From contig CM034099.1 of assembly GCA_019914945.1 (NCBI GenBank), forward strand, positions 3,782,001 through 3,846,000: a DNA stretch of 64,000 nucleotides, read 5' to 3'. Positions 36,842 to 55,924 of this stretch are shown here, piece after piece. Within the stretch, counting starts at the first letter, position 1, and each line of letters opens with the position of its first letter. Made by a program: the position numbers and the translations under genes. This DNA is from Typha latifolia (lineage: Eukaryota > Streptophyta > Magnoliopsida > Poales > Typhaceae). The notes below the pieces were generated by a model. That model was not told the DNA's origin, did no database searches, and worked only from the letters and a program-made list of their open reading frames with translations.

Positions 36842-37084
36842 ACTATAACATATTTTCACTTGCAGATCCCTTATTTATTTAATTTTGACACTTTTGACTC
36901 CTTATATTTTACCCTCTAATGGGTATTAAATGAAAACGTCAATTGATCCAACTTATTCTTAACCTTTATATTTAGAGTGAAATGATTCCTGGAGGGTCTC
37001 AAATCGATCATATGATATTTTTTAGCAAAAAGAAAATTCTAATGAGTATTTAATTAGAGGTGCATTTTAGAGATTTTATATAGT

Positions 37085-37325
37085 TACTATTTGGATGGAG
37101 AGAATATGAAAGAGAAAAAAAATTAATTTTATCTCATCTTCTTGTCTAGATACACAGAGGAATTCTTCTATCTTCCTTTCTCTCCAATTGTGGAGAAATA
37201 AAAGCTGACATTAAAATACATTTTTTTCTCTCCCTTTCTCGTCTATTTTCGTATAAATTTTGTATCCAAACAATAGAAAATTTCTCATATTCTCTCCTCT
37301 CCTATTATTTTCATCCAAGCAGGGT
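37085..37325. mobile_element. Possible short MITE near the THO6 3' flank
   Basis: The left part (TTTGGATGGAGAGAATATGA) is partly inverted at the right (TCTCATATTCTCTCC...TTTTCATCCAAGC). Ends and target duplications could not be fixed. The rest of 36842-38030 holds no recognisable gene. Confidence 0.35.
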
Positions 37326-38030
37326 GTGAGAGTCGATGTAATCATAAAAATTTTAGATAATAATTCAGAAATCTAAGTAAAAATGATCTCTTGTTGGTTT
37401 TAAGTCAAAACATAAGGCGAGGCGAGTACAGCATATATAATTATTAAAAAAAGGTGTGGGACAAAAGTTTCAGCTATTGCAACACAGGATTTTATGGGAA
37501 TCTACTCCTTCAGAAAATTGCTCGTAATTTTGCTATTGAATACTCTAGAGAATTTTGGAGTAAAAAAAAAATAGATAGATGGCTAGTAGCACCTTAACAT
37601 ATTTATTAAACCGTGTGTTCAAGGTTGTTTTGGTTAATATTCACTCATAAATAATCAACTTCACTGTGTTGTTGTAGCCTTGTAGTATTGCATCGTTGCC
37701 ATGAACAAATGTTGTAGTGGCCTTCATTATAATAAGAAATTATCTCCATCTCAGAATGTTATCGTGTGCTTTTCATCTTAGATTTGTCGAGCTTTCCTGC
37801 AGAGCCACGTGGCATAAAAGGGGGCAGTTAATTGGATCAAGAACACCTCCCAGTTTCATTTTTTGGAATGAGGAGTTGCAACGAGCAAGGAAGTCAGCAG
37901 TTCAACTAGTATAAATAGAGAAACTCTTTAAAGTAAATTGCATTACAAAGGCGTGATGATCACAGGAAAGTTCAATTCAAGTCACCCTAAAAGTTGCTTC
38001 TATCAAAATTCGTATGCCTGAAGAATTACC

Positions 38031-40837
38031 TCACTCAAAATTGTCTAAACCTCGGCAGCCGAACGTGCACAAATGACTCCCAAATTCTGATATGATATCC
38101 ACCAGGCCTCCATAGCCACCAACAGCTGCTATCTGAACAGCATGCTTTGATGTGAGTGATCAACAGAATTGCAAAGAGAAGCAAGGAAATATCTCTCTGT
38201 TTCTTTTTTACGACAAATCAGAGACTACATAAAGATTTATAGATAAAAGGTTTACTGAAGACATGCCCAAGAGCAACTAATGCAAAAAAAAAAAAAAAAA
38301 AAAAAAAAAACTATGGTTACTGGTTGTCACATTAAATTTGCTGAAACTCTGCCTTATGCATAGAATCGATGCAATTTAATAATTACTGAATGCACAGCTA
38401 AGTAGATATAATCCTGGGATTATTGAAAGCCACACACCAGGATACTAACAAACTTCCTGTTTCAATTGCATGACTCTTGTGAGAAAAGAGAGAGAGATAT
38501 ACCCCAGATGGATGAAGTGAGACAGAAAAGGCTGAATGAGGAGCGCATTTTATTTGGGAAAGAACCACTCCGTTAATTGTGATACGTGAGAGCACAGGGT
38601 CAGAACCAACAGCTAAAATCTGATTTCAGCATACATAAGAGTATTTCATAAGTACATAGAGAGAAATGACTATATATATCAAGTGAGAAATAAAATGAGC
38701 AGAGTAAACAAAAAAGTGAATATAAAGGTAACATTAACTGAATAACAGAAACCATGCTGAATCTGATTGACATTTAAAGCAGATATTAGAAATCTGTAAT
38801 GATCTAACGTGTAGCTGATAATAAAGGGAACAATTATATAACAAAACATATAACAATTTGTGCAGTATCCAACTTGACGTAAGCCTGAACTAAGTTATGG
38901 AATAGACTATTGATGAAGCCGGAGATGAAGAAGTTGTCCGTGTAGAAAAGAATGGATTAGATTTTGTTATCACAGTGATATATTTTGAAGAAGACCATGA
39001 ATTTTTTTAATGGAAATTTGGGATTATGATGAATATTCAGCATCCGACCAGATAGAAATAGATCGATGAAAGCATTGTTAAAAGAACTACATCAAAGAAT
39101 GGGACATGGAAAATATAGTATAAGCAAAATTGAGAACCTTACCTCTGTCCCCTTACAAACCTAGATAAAAAAAAAAAACATCACTTCTAGGAAGACTGTA
39201 CCCAAAGGAGGCAGGGATTTAAAGTTCGAGTCAGAAGGCCATGAAAGTATTGCAAGACAACACCTGTTACCCACCCTTCACAGTCCTATGTTTAAAAATG
39301 TGCAAGAATATAGGACAATCTGCAGCCTTACTATTTCTTTATTCCACATTTGAGTCCTTTAAAGAAGATAAGATTGATACAAACCTTCAGATAGAAAGGA
39401 ACCTTTTAGAGGTTCATTCTGAAGTAGCTAACAGCTTCAGACTTTGTAAACATTTTATTTGATAATAAAATGAAAAAAGGAAATATATAGTTATAAAATG
39501 AAAAGCAGCTTCTTCATTCAGTTTCCTTTGACCCATTCTCTTGTAGGGACAAATATCATTACCAATGGAGAAGATAAATGGGATAATTTTGCTCCCGAAC
39601 TCCAGTCAAGAGAGATGAAAAGAACAGTAGTTAGTTTTATTTTACTAAAGCTCAACTTGTCCTGGACCTCCTGGCAAGTCCTGAATTACTATAAACTACA
39701 GTGGTCAATTAGTGTGACGGTCTCCTTCCATTCACAGTTGTGGCTTGGGCTAAAGGCAAGGAGAAAATCTTGTATCATTAATGATGCAAAGACTGCACAT
39801 ATAGCTTGCAACCACAAAACACGGAGCCTCATGCATCAGGAGTCCACTTTTCAAAATACCAACTTATATATAGTAATTATTTTCTTCTTTTACTATTCTT
39901 CAAGGCGATAAAGTTCACCTTTGCACTATAAGTACAAGTTAGACGCAAGATATATCACGTTACACAATATGGATTCCTGAAAGAACTTACTTGGTTGCCA
40001 TCAAACAATAAATCCTGGACAGAAACACGGGAGTCAAAGCTAAAGATGCACTCATTGGACAGTAGGCTCCAAACAGATAACCCATTACAAGTGCCACATG
40101 CCTGGAAAGGAAAGGTAGATTAGGAGTAGAAGGGAAGTAAAGTAGATTAGGAGTAGAAGGGAAGTACAGAATAAAGAAATAATTTGATTTGCCTGATGCT
40201 AACCAAAGAAATAATGGACGTAGCAAATTTTGGAATTTTTGTTTTAGATTTTCCTTTTTTAGCCAACTCTTCAGTTTGACGAGTCACAAAAAGCTGTGTT
40301 ATTGTTTCTTTTGTTGTAAAAAAAAATTACAGTTTTCTGTGACTCATCAAACTGAAGAGTTGGCTAAAAAAGGAAAACCTAAAACCAAAATTTCAAAATT
40401 TGCTACATCCATTATTATGAGCAAAGATATCCTAAGAGTCGGAAATACTTTACCAGCCAACTTTCACTTGTATCTATGGCAACGCAGCTGACCCATGAAG
40501 ACTCCTTGACCTTGTGATTCTTTTCTGGGTTTATAATTTGAATACACTTTGTGCTTCTGCAATCTACATTGCAGTTTATCAAAATTAATTATGTACTAGT
40601 AAATCAGACAACATCAAACATAAATAAGCACGCCACATGAATAAAATGTGTGCACGTGTCTGTATGTCAATGGTTGATATTATTAGGAAAAAAAGACAAA
40701 AACGGTGATTAACGGTGCTTAACGATGAGAATAACTTAAGCACATCTTAAGTTGCAATTTCAAAGACCAACACAATGAAGCAACCAAAAAGAACAACTAC
40801 ACAACAAAAAATAAGGCACACACATAGCTATATAGCC

Positions 40838-40899
<62 letters not shown>

Positions 40900-43800
40900 A
40901 TAGAGTGAGAGAGAAAGTAGAAACTTTACATGAAAACTTTGAAAGAAGTTCTAATGCTTAATGGTATATTGGCTAATCCCAAGATGGAGGGAGAAAAAGA
41001 ACTCCCAATTTATTTGGATGAGCTTTTGTCAAAATTTGGATAGACAGTTTGTCATCTAACTCATACATATATATTAATAGTAGATAAAAATACTCACCCC
41101 AAATACGTGCTGTTCCATCCTCTGAACCTGTTACTATCTGAAAGAAGAAAAAGTTAAAATGTCAATAATATGTAAGAGAATTAGAACAAATATGTACAAA
41201 TGATTAAGAAATAATGCAATTTATCTATGTGACATCAAATCTAATGGAAATAGATAGGTGTTGAGTCCTCAAGCTTGTGTAAAATGACAACCTCAATAAT
41301 AGAGGCCTTGATAGAGGTAAAAGAAAATTAGAAGATAGTAACCTGCTTGCTTATTAGCTTTTGGAAATAGAATTGGTTTGCAGTTCTACTAATTGTGAAA
41401 TAAGTATGAAATGATGATGAAGATAGTAACCTGATTGCTCGAACTTCGAAGTGTGACACAGTGCAAGTAATCTGAATGCCCTCTAAAAACCAGTTTACAT
41501 TTTCCAGTCTCCTGCAGCAAAATTAGTACCAACGGGAAATATAACACTGGCATAATTAAACTAAGAAAATTTAAATACCTAATTTACAAGATAACAGCAC
41601 GTAATCTTTCCATTAAGACTAGCAAAACCATAACACCTTTCATTAAATTTGAACTTTCTTTATAATGTATTTGTTCTTAAAAGAAACTTACCACATCCCA
41701 ACAATATGCGCATGTATCACCAGCAGCTGAAAAAATGGATCCTTCCTATTCAAGAAAGAACTTCATCATGTATACATATGTAATAATAATCAGCCTACAC
41801 GCAATGATTGTTGGGGAAAACATATCTTCAGAAATGAAAAATGGTAAATAGATATGCCTTTAGTGTGTTGCATTTTGGTTTAGATTAAGAAACTCTGTAA
41901 TTGTCCAAGAAAGAATTGCCGCTACTAGATAATTTGAAGGACCATCTTTCCTTCTTATTAGGTGACGTATAGAACTTTAAAGTTAATTCTCTAGGTCTCT
42001 GATGCATATGTTGTTATCCTAGAGATAAGAAACATTACAAGTTTCAAGTTCAAGAATAACAAATGGTGGTTTAAATCTTAGTTTAGTATTCCTAGTTTGA
42101 ATAAAACTGTTTAAATACTTATAATTGAAATTACAAAGAAGAACATTGAGAGCATTAAGGTACTGACCTGCTTGCTTACTGCAATGGCATTATTTTCTGG
42201 TATTGGGGAACGGGCATCCCAAGGGCCTCTGTAAAATAAACATAATGGGCAAGTATCCAAAAACATATCAAAGAACAAAAAATGGATGGAGGGAGGTCCG
42301 AAGCAAATAGAGAGATGTGTATAATGTATTATCAAATGGGACAAGTCTGAAGCAAATAGCGAGATGTGTATGATGTACAAGTCACACCAGAAATTTTTTC
42401 CTAACAGTAAAATATAGTAAAATTTCTGGACTAATGGAAATATGGAGAAATAGTGATACATAATGTGGAATAATGAAACCAAAATATGATTTTTTTTTTT
42501 TTAGTGAAAGCAAATGGTTTCAGAAACTAACTCATGTTGAGGGTTCACCAAATCAAGTATTGGCTTCGGAAGGTTCCCTGCCAAAATAATAATAACAATA
42601 AGTGAAGTTTGTAGCCACCCATTTTGATAATTTTATTAACAAAAGTTTACGCCAGCTGTCAAGATAGCTCTTTTATCTGGGTTTTGGGCCATTGAGCTGG
42701 ATGTTGATAAAACATAACATTAATAGCATACCCCATTGAATAAATATATTTGTATACGAAGATAATTTGAGAGAATTACTTTGTAACTTTGCCCTTCTAT
42801 GGCCATCTTATGATGAAAAACTTTTTGACAGAAAGGAACAATTATCCATTCTAAGAGGACCAAGCATAGAACGAAACACCATGGAATCTTATGGTTGTAC
42901 TATGGGTATAAGCACATAATCGACCATTCTTATAGTACCTCGCATAGGAAGAGGAGCCTCATAATTGAGTATGTCAATCCACTTCCAGCCTCGTATCCTG
43001 CCATCATCACCACAACTGGCAAAAAAATGCAACATAAGCTTCTTAATTTTCCAGCCAACTTGATGGAATTGCCATTATAGGCATATATATCATCACTTGT
43101 GGTTAATTGTACAACTATAAATAGGAAAAATATTTGTAAACAACCAAATATTATGAAGAAAGATCATCTCATATAACAGAAAATTTAAAATGCACATAAC
43201 TTTACAACAATTATATTGCTACTATAAGAAAATGAATCTACTGTTTATAACTTTATATCTATTGCTTCAAGAAGGTCTTCCGGAATCATACTAGAATTCA
43301 AATAAGAAAACAGAAGCCTCATAATTTCCTTCTCCAACTAGCACTTTATCAATAAGCATCATAAGTTAGTGCATCACTTATATCATAGTGTTTCATTAGT
43401 AATGTCTAACTCTTACCACACAATGATACAAAACAAATGAATAATGAACTAGAATATAGAAGAACTGCTTTACTGGATTTCAACTCTCCTAAGCCTTCTA
43501 CTAAACATATGTGCATCAACATTGTGTCTAGAGGAAGACGAATTGAGTCAAATTTTCTATACCAAAGTTTGTTTTCTAATCTCCCACTTTTCGCCTCAAG
43601 AACCCAGAGAAAAATAAAAAAATATATAGCTAACCAGATAGGGGAAGCCACAGGAAGCACAAACTCGGGAACATAAGCATTATCTTCTCTAATGCACTGC
43701 ATTCCACAAATAAACAGATGAACTTGGATCTGGTTACTCCCAAGGCTCTTTTGGTCTTTTATAGTTCATACATCAGAAAGATGCATATTCTTTTAACATA

Positions 43801-45046
43801 GTAAAAAGATGCAAGCATATTAGCAGATCTTGCTAGTAATGAAGATTTATGTTTGGAGTAGCTCGTCTTTGTTCTATTTACGATACTTATTTTACTAATT
43901 AATTAAATAAGTTTGTATTCATGATTTCATTCAAATAATTAAGAAATAAAATAATATAATCACATGAACAGAAGAGCCTTGGGAGTAACCAGATCCAAGT
44001 TCATCTGTTTTTGTAAATAAGCAAAAAAGAAAATAAAAGATTTAAAAAGAACTAAAACAATGAATTTTGCACAACAAATCTGCAAGCATATTCACGTAGC
44101 TCTATCCCACACAATAATAAAAAAGAAAAAGGAAAACAAGGAAAGAAGTGTGTGTTACTATCCCACTCTATGATAAGAAATAAACAAGGAAAGAAGTGTG
44201 TGCTAATACCAAGTGAAAGCTAGTGTAAATTTATGGTATCCACCTCAATAGCAAAGTTTCCTCTCCATCACCGTAAAACTTCAAATCATATGCAGGGCCT
44301 TTGTGACCTTGAATGATGCAAAGTGGATCCACCAACGGAGAATCATAATTGTACCTTCACCAGTTGAAAAGAATGATTTTAGAATGATATACACACGTTG
44401 AGAACAGGAAAATAGACACATCATAAAAGCCAACTAAACTTACTGCTGATCAATTTTCCTATTAAAACGCATAGCCTGCAAAAAGCAGCAAAGTCAATAG
44501 GTGGTTAAATTATCAACAATATGAATGCAAAAGAAGAACACTGCGCATCTGGAGAACAGATGTGGAATTCCTAATGATGCCAAATGACAAAAAAAATCTT
44601 ATTTTAACTCTTAATTCCAAAAAAATAATGAAAAAAATACTATTACAAACTACACTAGTATCCAAAAATAGCTTAAATGTACTGCAAATAATTAATATGC
44701 TAAACCCGAATACTGTCCCCCCTAAACTTCATTAATCGCAAAGATAAGGAGCTCCTACTAGGAATTAAATCGAACGAGTTCCAGGCAATGCTACTATCAC
44801 CGCGACGGAAATCACCTGGCCATGAGAATAAGAGACGCAGGCGGCGATGGAGTAGGAAGCAACGCACCCATCGCTCGAAGCCACGACTAGGGTTTCGGGG
44901 TTAGGGTTTTGGGAGGGAGCAAAGGCGGTACGGAAGACGGTCCGCGAGCTGAGCTCCCTGTCCATGAGAATACTCTGCCTGTAGCCTTCTTCGTCCCATT
45001 CCCTAGCATCGCGCCCTCCTCCTCCCCCTCCATCGCCTCCCGCCAT
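38031..45046 (-). CDS. THO6: THO complex subunit 6 / DWA1-like WD40 protein
   Basis: In plants THO6 (DWA1) is a WD40 protein described both in the THO mRNA-export complex and as a CUL4-DDB1 substrate receptor in ABA signalling. Thirteen exons give 390 residues: 44816-45046, 44444-44475, 44244-44354, 42939-43015, 42532-42577, 42168-42228, 41692-41745, 41431-41511, 41098-41137, 40454-40563, 39991-40101, 38503-38619 and 38031-38132. Recognisable parts are YRQSILMDRELSSRTVFRTA, GHKGPAYDLKF, CGDDGRIRGWKW, SAAGDTCAYCWDV, RGHSDYLHCV, SEDGTARIW and GGYGGLVDIISEFGSHLC, spaced as WD repeats. A Gly-rich run follows the start Met. All exon phases agree. The gene is long (7 kb) because several introns carry insertions and microsatellites. 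It is divergent from the casein kinase gene. Confidence 0.95.
40211..40416. mobile_element. Fold-back MITE in THO6 intron 10
   Basis: Arms of about 75-80 bp (40211-40292 and 40337-40416) are inverted copies with few mismatches. They share GTAGCAAATTTTG, TTTTCCTTTTTTAGCCAACTC and CAGTTTGA.GAGTCACA around a loop of some 45 bp. Target duplications are not evident. RNA from either strand would form a long hairpin. Confidence 0.85.
40839..40898. repeat. (TA)n-(GA)n compound microsatellite in THO6 intron 9
   Basis: About 20 bp of alternating TA is followed directly by about 40 bp of GA. It lies between exons 40454-40563 and 41098-41137. Confidence 0.95.
43712..44010. mobile_element. Inverted-repeat element in THO6 intron 3
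   Basis: A 39 bp segment starting AAACAGATGAACTTGGATC (43712-43750) occurs as an exact reverse complement ending at 44010. About 220 bp of AT-rich sequence lies between. The intact arms suggest a recent MITE, although no clear target duplication was found. Confidence 0.7.
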
Positions 45047-45059
45047 TGCCGTCCCGTGT

Positions 45060-45469
45060 GAAGCTTTTGGGACGAGCAGAGAACGAGGAATTAATTAACT
45101 TTTGCCCGACATGCGTACCGTTAGATTAATTCTATCGAATTTTTCATTTGACACCCTCAATTATTCTGGAAACATATTTATATTTCTTCTATAATTATCC
45201 GCCGAAATCTACTCTCAGATTTCAATTATTATTTTCCAAAACCTATTGGTTTCCTAGATAATGTTCGTAAATGTTAGTTGGGTCTAAACGAGCTATTTGT
45301 ACTTAAAAAACTTTTTAAAATTTTAGTAATAATAAAATTAAATACTTAATTTTATTAATACTAAAACGTAAGAACTTTTTGCTCGTCATTTTCTCACTTT
45401 GCGACCTACAGGAAAGAAAGGCTCCTGCACCTTTCTGAAGACGAGAAGAAGAAAAGAACGGCACTTTCC
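45060..45469. other. THO6 upstream region
   Basis: Presumed THO6 promoter and leader on the minus strand. No other gene seen. Confidence 0.45.
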
Positions 45470-45477
45470 ATTGTGGC

Positions 45478-46072
45478 TAGGGGTGTAAATTACCCTAGCT
45501 TGATCAAGTTGGGTCTAATTCGGCTCGGCTTGATATGAATTTTCCTTTTTTTTCTCGGCTCAAGCTCTAGATTGGCTCCATAAGTTATTATTAAGGATTT
45601 GAGCGGAGATGGACAGTGACATCATTTCTCAAATGAACATAATAAGATAAGGATGAGTCATGAGTTACCGCTAGAGAAAAACAGAGATCATGGTAGAGGT
45701 AGAGTTTTTATCTATTATAAGGTTGTCATTGGAGAAAGGAGAGTTAGAGGAGGATCCACGAGAGGAAGAAGAAAATGTAGGTGGAAGGGATTTGAGATTT
45801 GGGCCAAGATAGATTGAGTGACTTAGGGCTTTTAGAGATGATATAAGTTTCTCAATGTTTGTTTGATCTAGATTCAACGGTTCTAATTACTCTAAAAAAT
45901 ATATATTTATATTTAAACTATAGTAATCAAGCTGAGCTTAAGTGAGATAAGTCTAGCTCAGCTTGGCTCAATTAATTATTCAAGCCTAAAAATTAAGTTC
46001 GGCTCGGCTTATTTAGATCTCAAGCCGAGCTTGAGTAACTCACGAGTCGCCAAGTTTTTTTCGACAACCCTA
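45478..46072. mobile_element. Non-autonomous hAT-like DNA transposon, 595 bp
   Basis: The left terminus reads TAGGGGTGTAAATTACCC and the reverse-complemented right terminus TAGGGTTGTCGAAAA. Blocks of GGCTCGGCTTG and CAAGCCGAGCTTGAG lie near the ends. Flanking 8 bp are ATTGTGGC (45470-45477) and ATTGCGGC (46073-46080), matching at seven of eight. No transposase frame was seen. Confidence 0.82.
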
Positions 46073-46401
46073 ATTGCGGCATAATTGTTAGATCAGTTTT
46101 AAGAAGTCTCATTTGTTTTGTCACCAGTATTTTGCTCTGGCCCATTGAAAGAGGGTTTAGCCAAGTTGGTAGGTAATAATAGCTCCACCGGCTATCTTTT
46201 GGGACCGATCCTACTTCTTCTCTTCTGTTTACTGCATTCAAGCTCGCCTACCTGAATATGAATGCCAAGCTATCTACCAAAAATATTTAGATGGCTTGTA
46301 GATAGCCGATCCTAGATTCTTTCTCCAGACTTTACCATACTTTTAGAGAGGTCATGGGTAGAGAAATTAACGTGGGGTCGCCTTCCCCCTCTAAAGATTG
46401 T

Positions 46402-46486
46402 CCTGATTTCACTGAGCCCATGGTTTCCTTTTGAACTCTGCTTCATGCCCTGATTTCACTGAGCCCATGGTTTCCTTTTGAACTCT
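46402..46486. repeat. Perfect 38 bp direct repeat
   Basis: 46402-46439 and 46449-46486 are identical (starting CCTGATTTCACTGAGCCCAT), separated by nine bases. The surrounding 46250-46700 contains no recognisable gene. An open frame here on the minus strand has no family resemblance. Confidence 0.92.
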
Positions 46487-46759
46487 CTCATCAAGAGCAA
46501 GCTCAATTTGTCTTTCCCTCACCTGGAATGGATTAAGGAAGGGACCTCCTTGTCTAAGAAGGCTTTTGTTACTAATAGTTTGAGGTTGTTGCGGAAGGCT
46601 ACTAACTCTGGTTTTCTTTAGTAGAAGAAAGGAATGCCTCAATGTTTGTTCTAATTGTTATGCCACTTTTAGAGATAGTTTGATACTGTTAATGCTAGTT
46701 TTGTTACATAATCTACTTCTATAATGGTAAGAAAACTAATAAATAGATAAATTTGCACA

Positions 46760-47034
46760 CTACACCTTACTTTTTAATAAAATCATGATTTACTCTCTAC
46801 ATTTTCTTTTACTATTTATAAATCGAGTTTTATAATTTAATAAATATATGCAGAAAAATATTTCACTATAGAGTAAGTTAATTATAATAAAAAGATTATG
46901 AAAATACCTAGCTAAGTTATACTTGGGCATCCAATTCAACTAAACCCAACTCAAATAAATTCAACATATACTAAGGGCATTTTAGTTAATTAAAAATAAA
47001 ATATTCTTATGATATTAGTTAATATATAACTTAG

Positions 47035-47074
<40 letters not shown>

Positions 47075-47135
47075 TAATCATAGGGGCTCAATTATAAATA
47101 ATAAAAATATAAGGTGTAATCTATAATTTTGTTAA
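46760..47135. mobile_element. Inverted-repeat MITE, copy 2
   Basis: The left end (AATAAAATCATGATTTACTC...ACTATTTATAAATCGAG) is an imperfect inverted copy of the right end (CTCAATTATAAATAATAAAAATATAAGG...TATAATTTTGTTA). It resembles the element at 7290-7690, including the segment TAGTAAAAATATAAGGTGTA-type. A (TA)n run lies inside at 47041-47072. Confidence 0.55.
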
Positions 47136-47795
47136 TGGACACCCTACCATAGGAGAAACAAGTGGATTGCACGGCGTTCGCTGAAGTTGGCCAGCTATAA
47201 TATTAGCTCACTTAGTAGCAGCAAGAGGGTTATATATGTTAATATGTATTAACGAGGGCTACTCATGTCTGACTAGTCTTCGGACTTAATAGAAAAGGAA
47301 AATAAGAATTTGTTAAAATAAAAAAATAAAAAAGTCTTCATCCTTCGTCTATTTATCCCGTATTGAAACCGCGGTTTAGAATAGATTGAGATTATTATCG
47401 ATGGCCTAATGCGTGCGTCAGTACGATACTTGTGACCTTTTCCTCTTTCCTCTCCCCCCACCCCCCCACCCTCCTCCTCCATTCTCTCTCCTCAAAGTCG
47501 AAACCCTAGGAAAGTAGGAGGAAATCCTCCAATTATATAAACCCTAGGTCTGGATCTCCCGTCTGCCCTTTTTGATTCCTCGAATTCGTCCCATTTCCTT
47601 AATTGATCTCATTTTCGTGTTCTCCATTGATCTGTCGAAGCTCGAAGGGACCCATCGATTGGATTCTACCTCTCCTCGACGTCTCGTGAGATTGGAGGGA
47701 GGAAATTTGTTCTTTTTTGCTTTTCCTTCTTTCCTTAATCTATTTTTCGGTTTAGGATTTGGAATTATTAAGGTATCCTATTTATTATCGCGGAG
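47136..47795 (+). promoter_or_regulatory. Casein kinase I-like gene promoter and leader
   Basis: Two telo-box-like AAACCCTAGG motifs (near 47501 and 47541) and a C-rich run (about 47453-47475) precede a pyrimidine-rich leader. ATG at 47796 was chosen because the encoded [21 protein letters not shown] is the conserved N-terminus. Confidence 0.5.
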
Positions 47796-54321
<6,526 letters not shown>

Positions 54322-54329
54322 TATCTTAA

Positions 54330-55800
54330 AAAGGAGAAGCGCATGCACACTATGTAAACATTATAGACTGGAGGATGGATATATTTGCCGTGTTGATTGG
54401 AGGCCTGTGAGTTCAGACAGATAAATTGCTTATCTGAGGAAGTTCTCCTGGGGATGGTAAATAAGGCTGCCTTGAAGAGCTGTGACTTTTTTAACCGAGC
54501 CATGGCCATGAAATGGCCATTTGTAGTTTGTACATTCATGTGAACTTGTTATGCAGCTATCTTCAAGCATCAGCCATAGCTATTCTATTATTCTTTTGGA
54601 ACCACTTTTACATGAAAAGTTATATTTAAAATGCAACTGTCTGAATTGAATATGATTTGTATTTAATTATGTGATAGGATTTTAAGCAGTTATAGGATTT
54701 TGGTTGTCTTTTGCACAGCTCACTTGTATCTATCCACAATCCACATAGTGAATCTTATTTGGGGCTCATACTTGGAAGTGCTTATTAACTCATGTTTCTA
54801 TGAGCCAGCTTTCTCATTAAAAGTTTAATTTTGTGCTTCTCAGCTGTGTGTTTTTCTTTTGTCTTTTTCCTTGTGGAGAATTTTGTGCCACAAAGATTTC
54901 TGTGTTGAAGCTTTAATGTTTCGTGGTCATTGTATTGTTTGGAGTAATATTGATATTGTAGTGGATCTCAAGAGATGGAAAATGTCCTGCGGTTTCAGAC
55001 GATTCTTTTTCCTACTGCATTTGTATTATCCTCAGTATTATCAAAACGTGTCAACAATTCTTCCTATTATCAGAATATATGGAATTTTGCATGATATTTT
55101 TCCTCTCTATCAGAAGTTAACCATGAAGCGGAAATTTCTAGGATGCTGTATGCAATAAGGTTGCCAAAGTATTCCTCTGGTCCAACAGCTGGATGGATTT
55201 TGGAGGTCCTATTTTATTTTGTACGAAATATAGAAGCTTTAAATTTGGAAAGTTGATTGTTAGGTACTCTATGATTCATTGCTATCATCCTCGTAGATCC
55301 TTGGTCATGGCTAAGTGACCAATAATGCAACTTTATAGAAAGTGAACTAATTTCCAAAGAGTGGGTTAGAATTTCCAAAGACTTAAGACTATTTGAGCTG
55401 ACTAGTTCTTATCTTTCTTTGAGGCAGGATGGAGTGCTCTGATGTCACTAGTAAAACTTTATGTCACCATATCAGAAATATCCTATTTTGTAATTCCATT
55501 CTCTGTACGGTCTACGCGTTTCAGTTCAGATATCAAAAGGAACTTGAAGAAATGCAGAGAATGTTGGATTGATTCTATGTATGTCTATACATACAGAAAA
55601 AGAATGGTCTACACTTCATGGACCATCATTGTCTTTCACGTATTGGAAGCAAAGAATATACAAACAAAGGACGTATCAGCTTTATCGGACAAAATAAATC
55701 AACAAAAGGAAACGAGAAAACAAATCGTAGCTAGGTCCGGTGCAGTAAAGTTCCTCCCTTTTCTTTCCCAGCCCAATTATAATCTCTGACTTTGGTTCCA
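54330..55800. other. 3' flanks of the convergent casein kinase and IQM genes
   Basis: No further exon was recognised. Both genes end here, so most of the stretch is 3' untranslated or intergenic. Confidence 0.55.
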
Positions 55801-55803
55801 CAG

Positions 55804-55805
<2 letters not shown>

Positions 55806-55841
<36 letters not shown>
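55806..55841. repeat. Poly(A) run, 36 bp
   Basis: An uninterrupted A tract lies 84 bp past the IQM stop codon. In IQM sense it is poly(T). No retroposed gene body could be seen on its 5' side. Confidence 0.9.
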
Positions 55842-55847
<6 letters not shown>

Positions 55848-55924
55848 TCTGTCTTTCTGCTGTTGCTTCTTAATCACAGTGTTTGTAAGTCAATTGGCAT
55901 GCAAGAGATATGTCCTCTCTCTAC

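Noticed and set aside
55806..55841. Poly(A) tail of a processed retrogene
   Set aside because: No gene-like or SINE-like body precedes it and no target duplication was seen. It is better read as a simple repeat.
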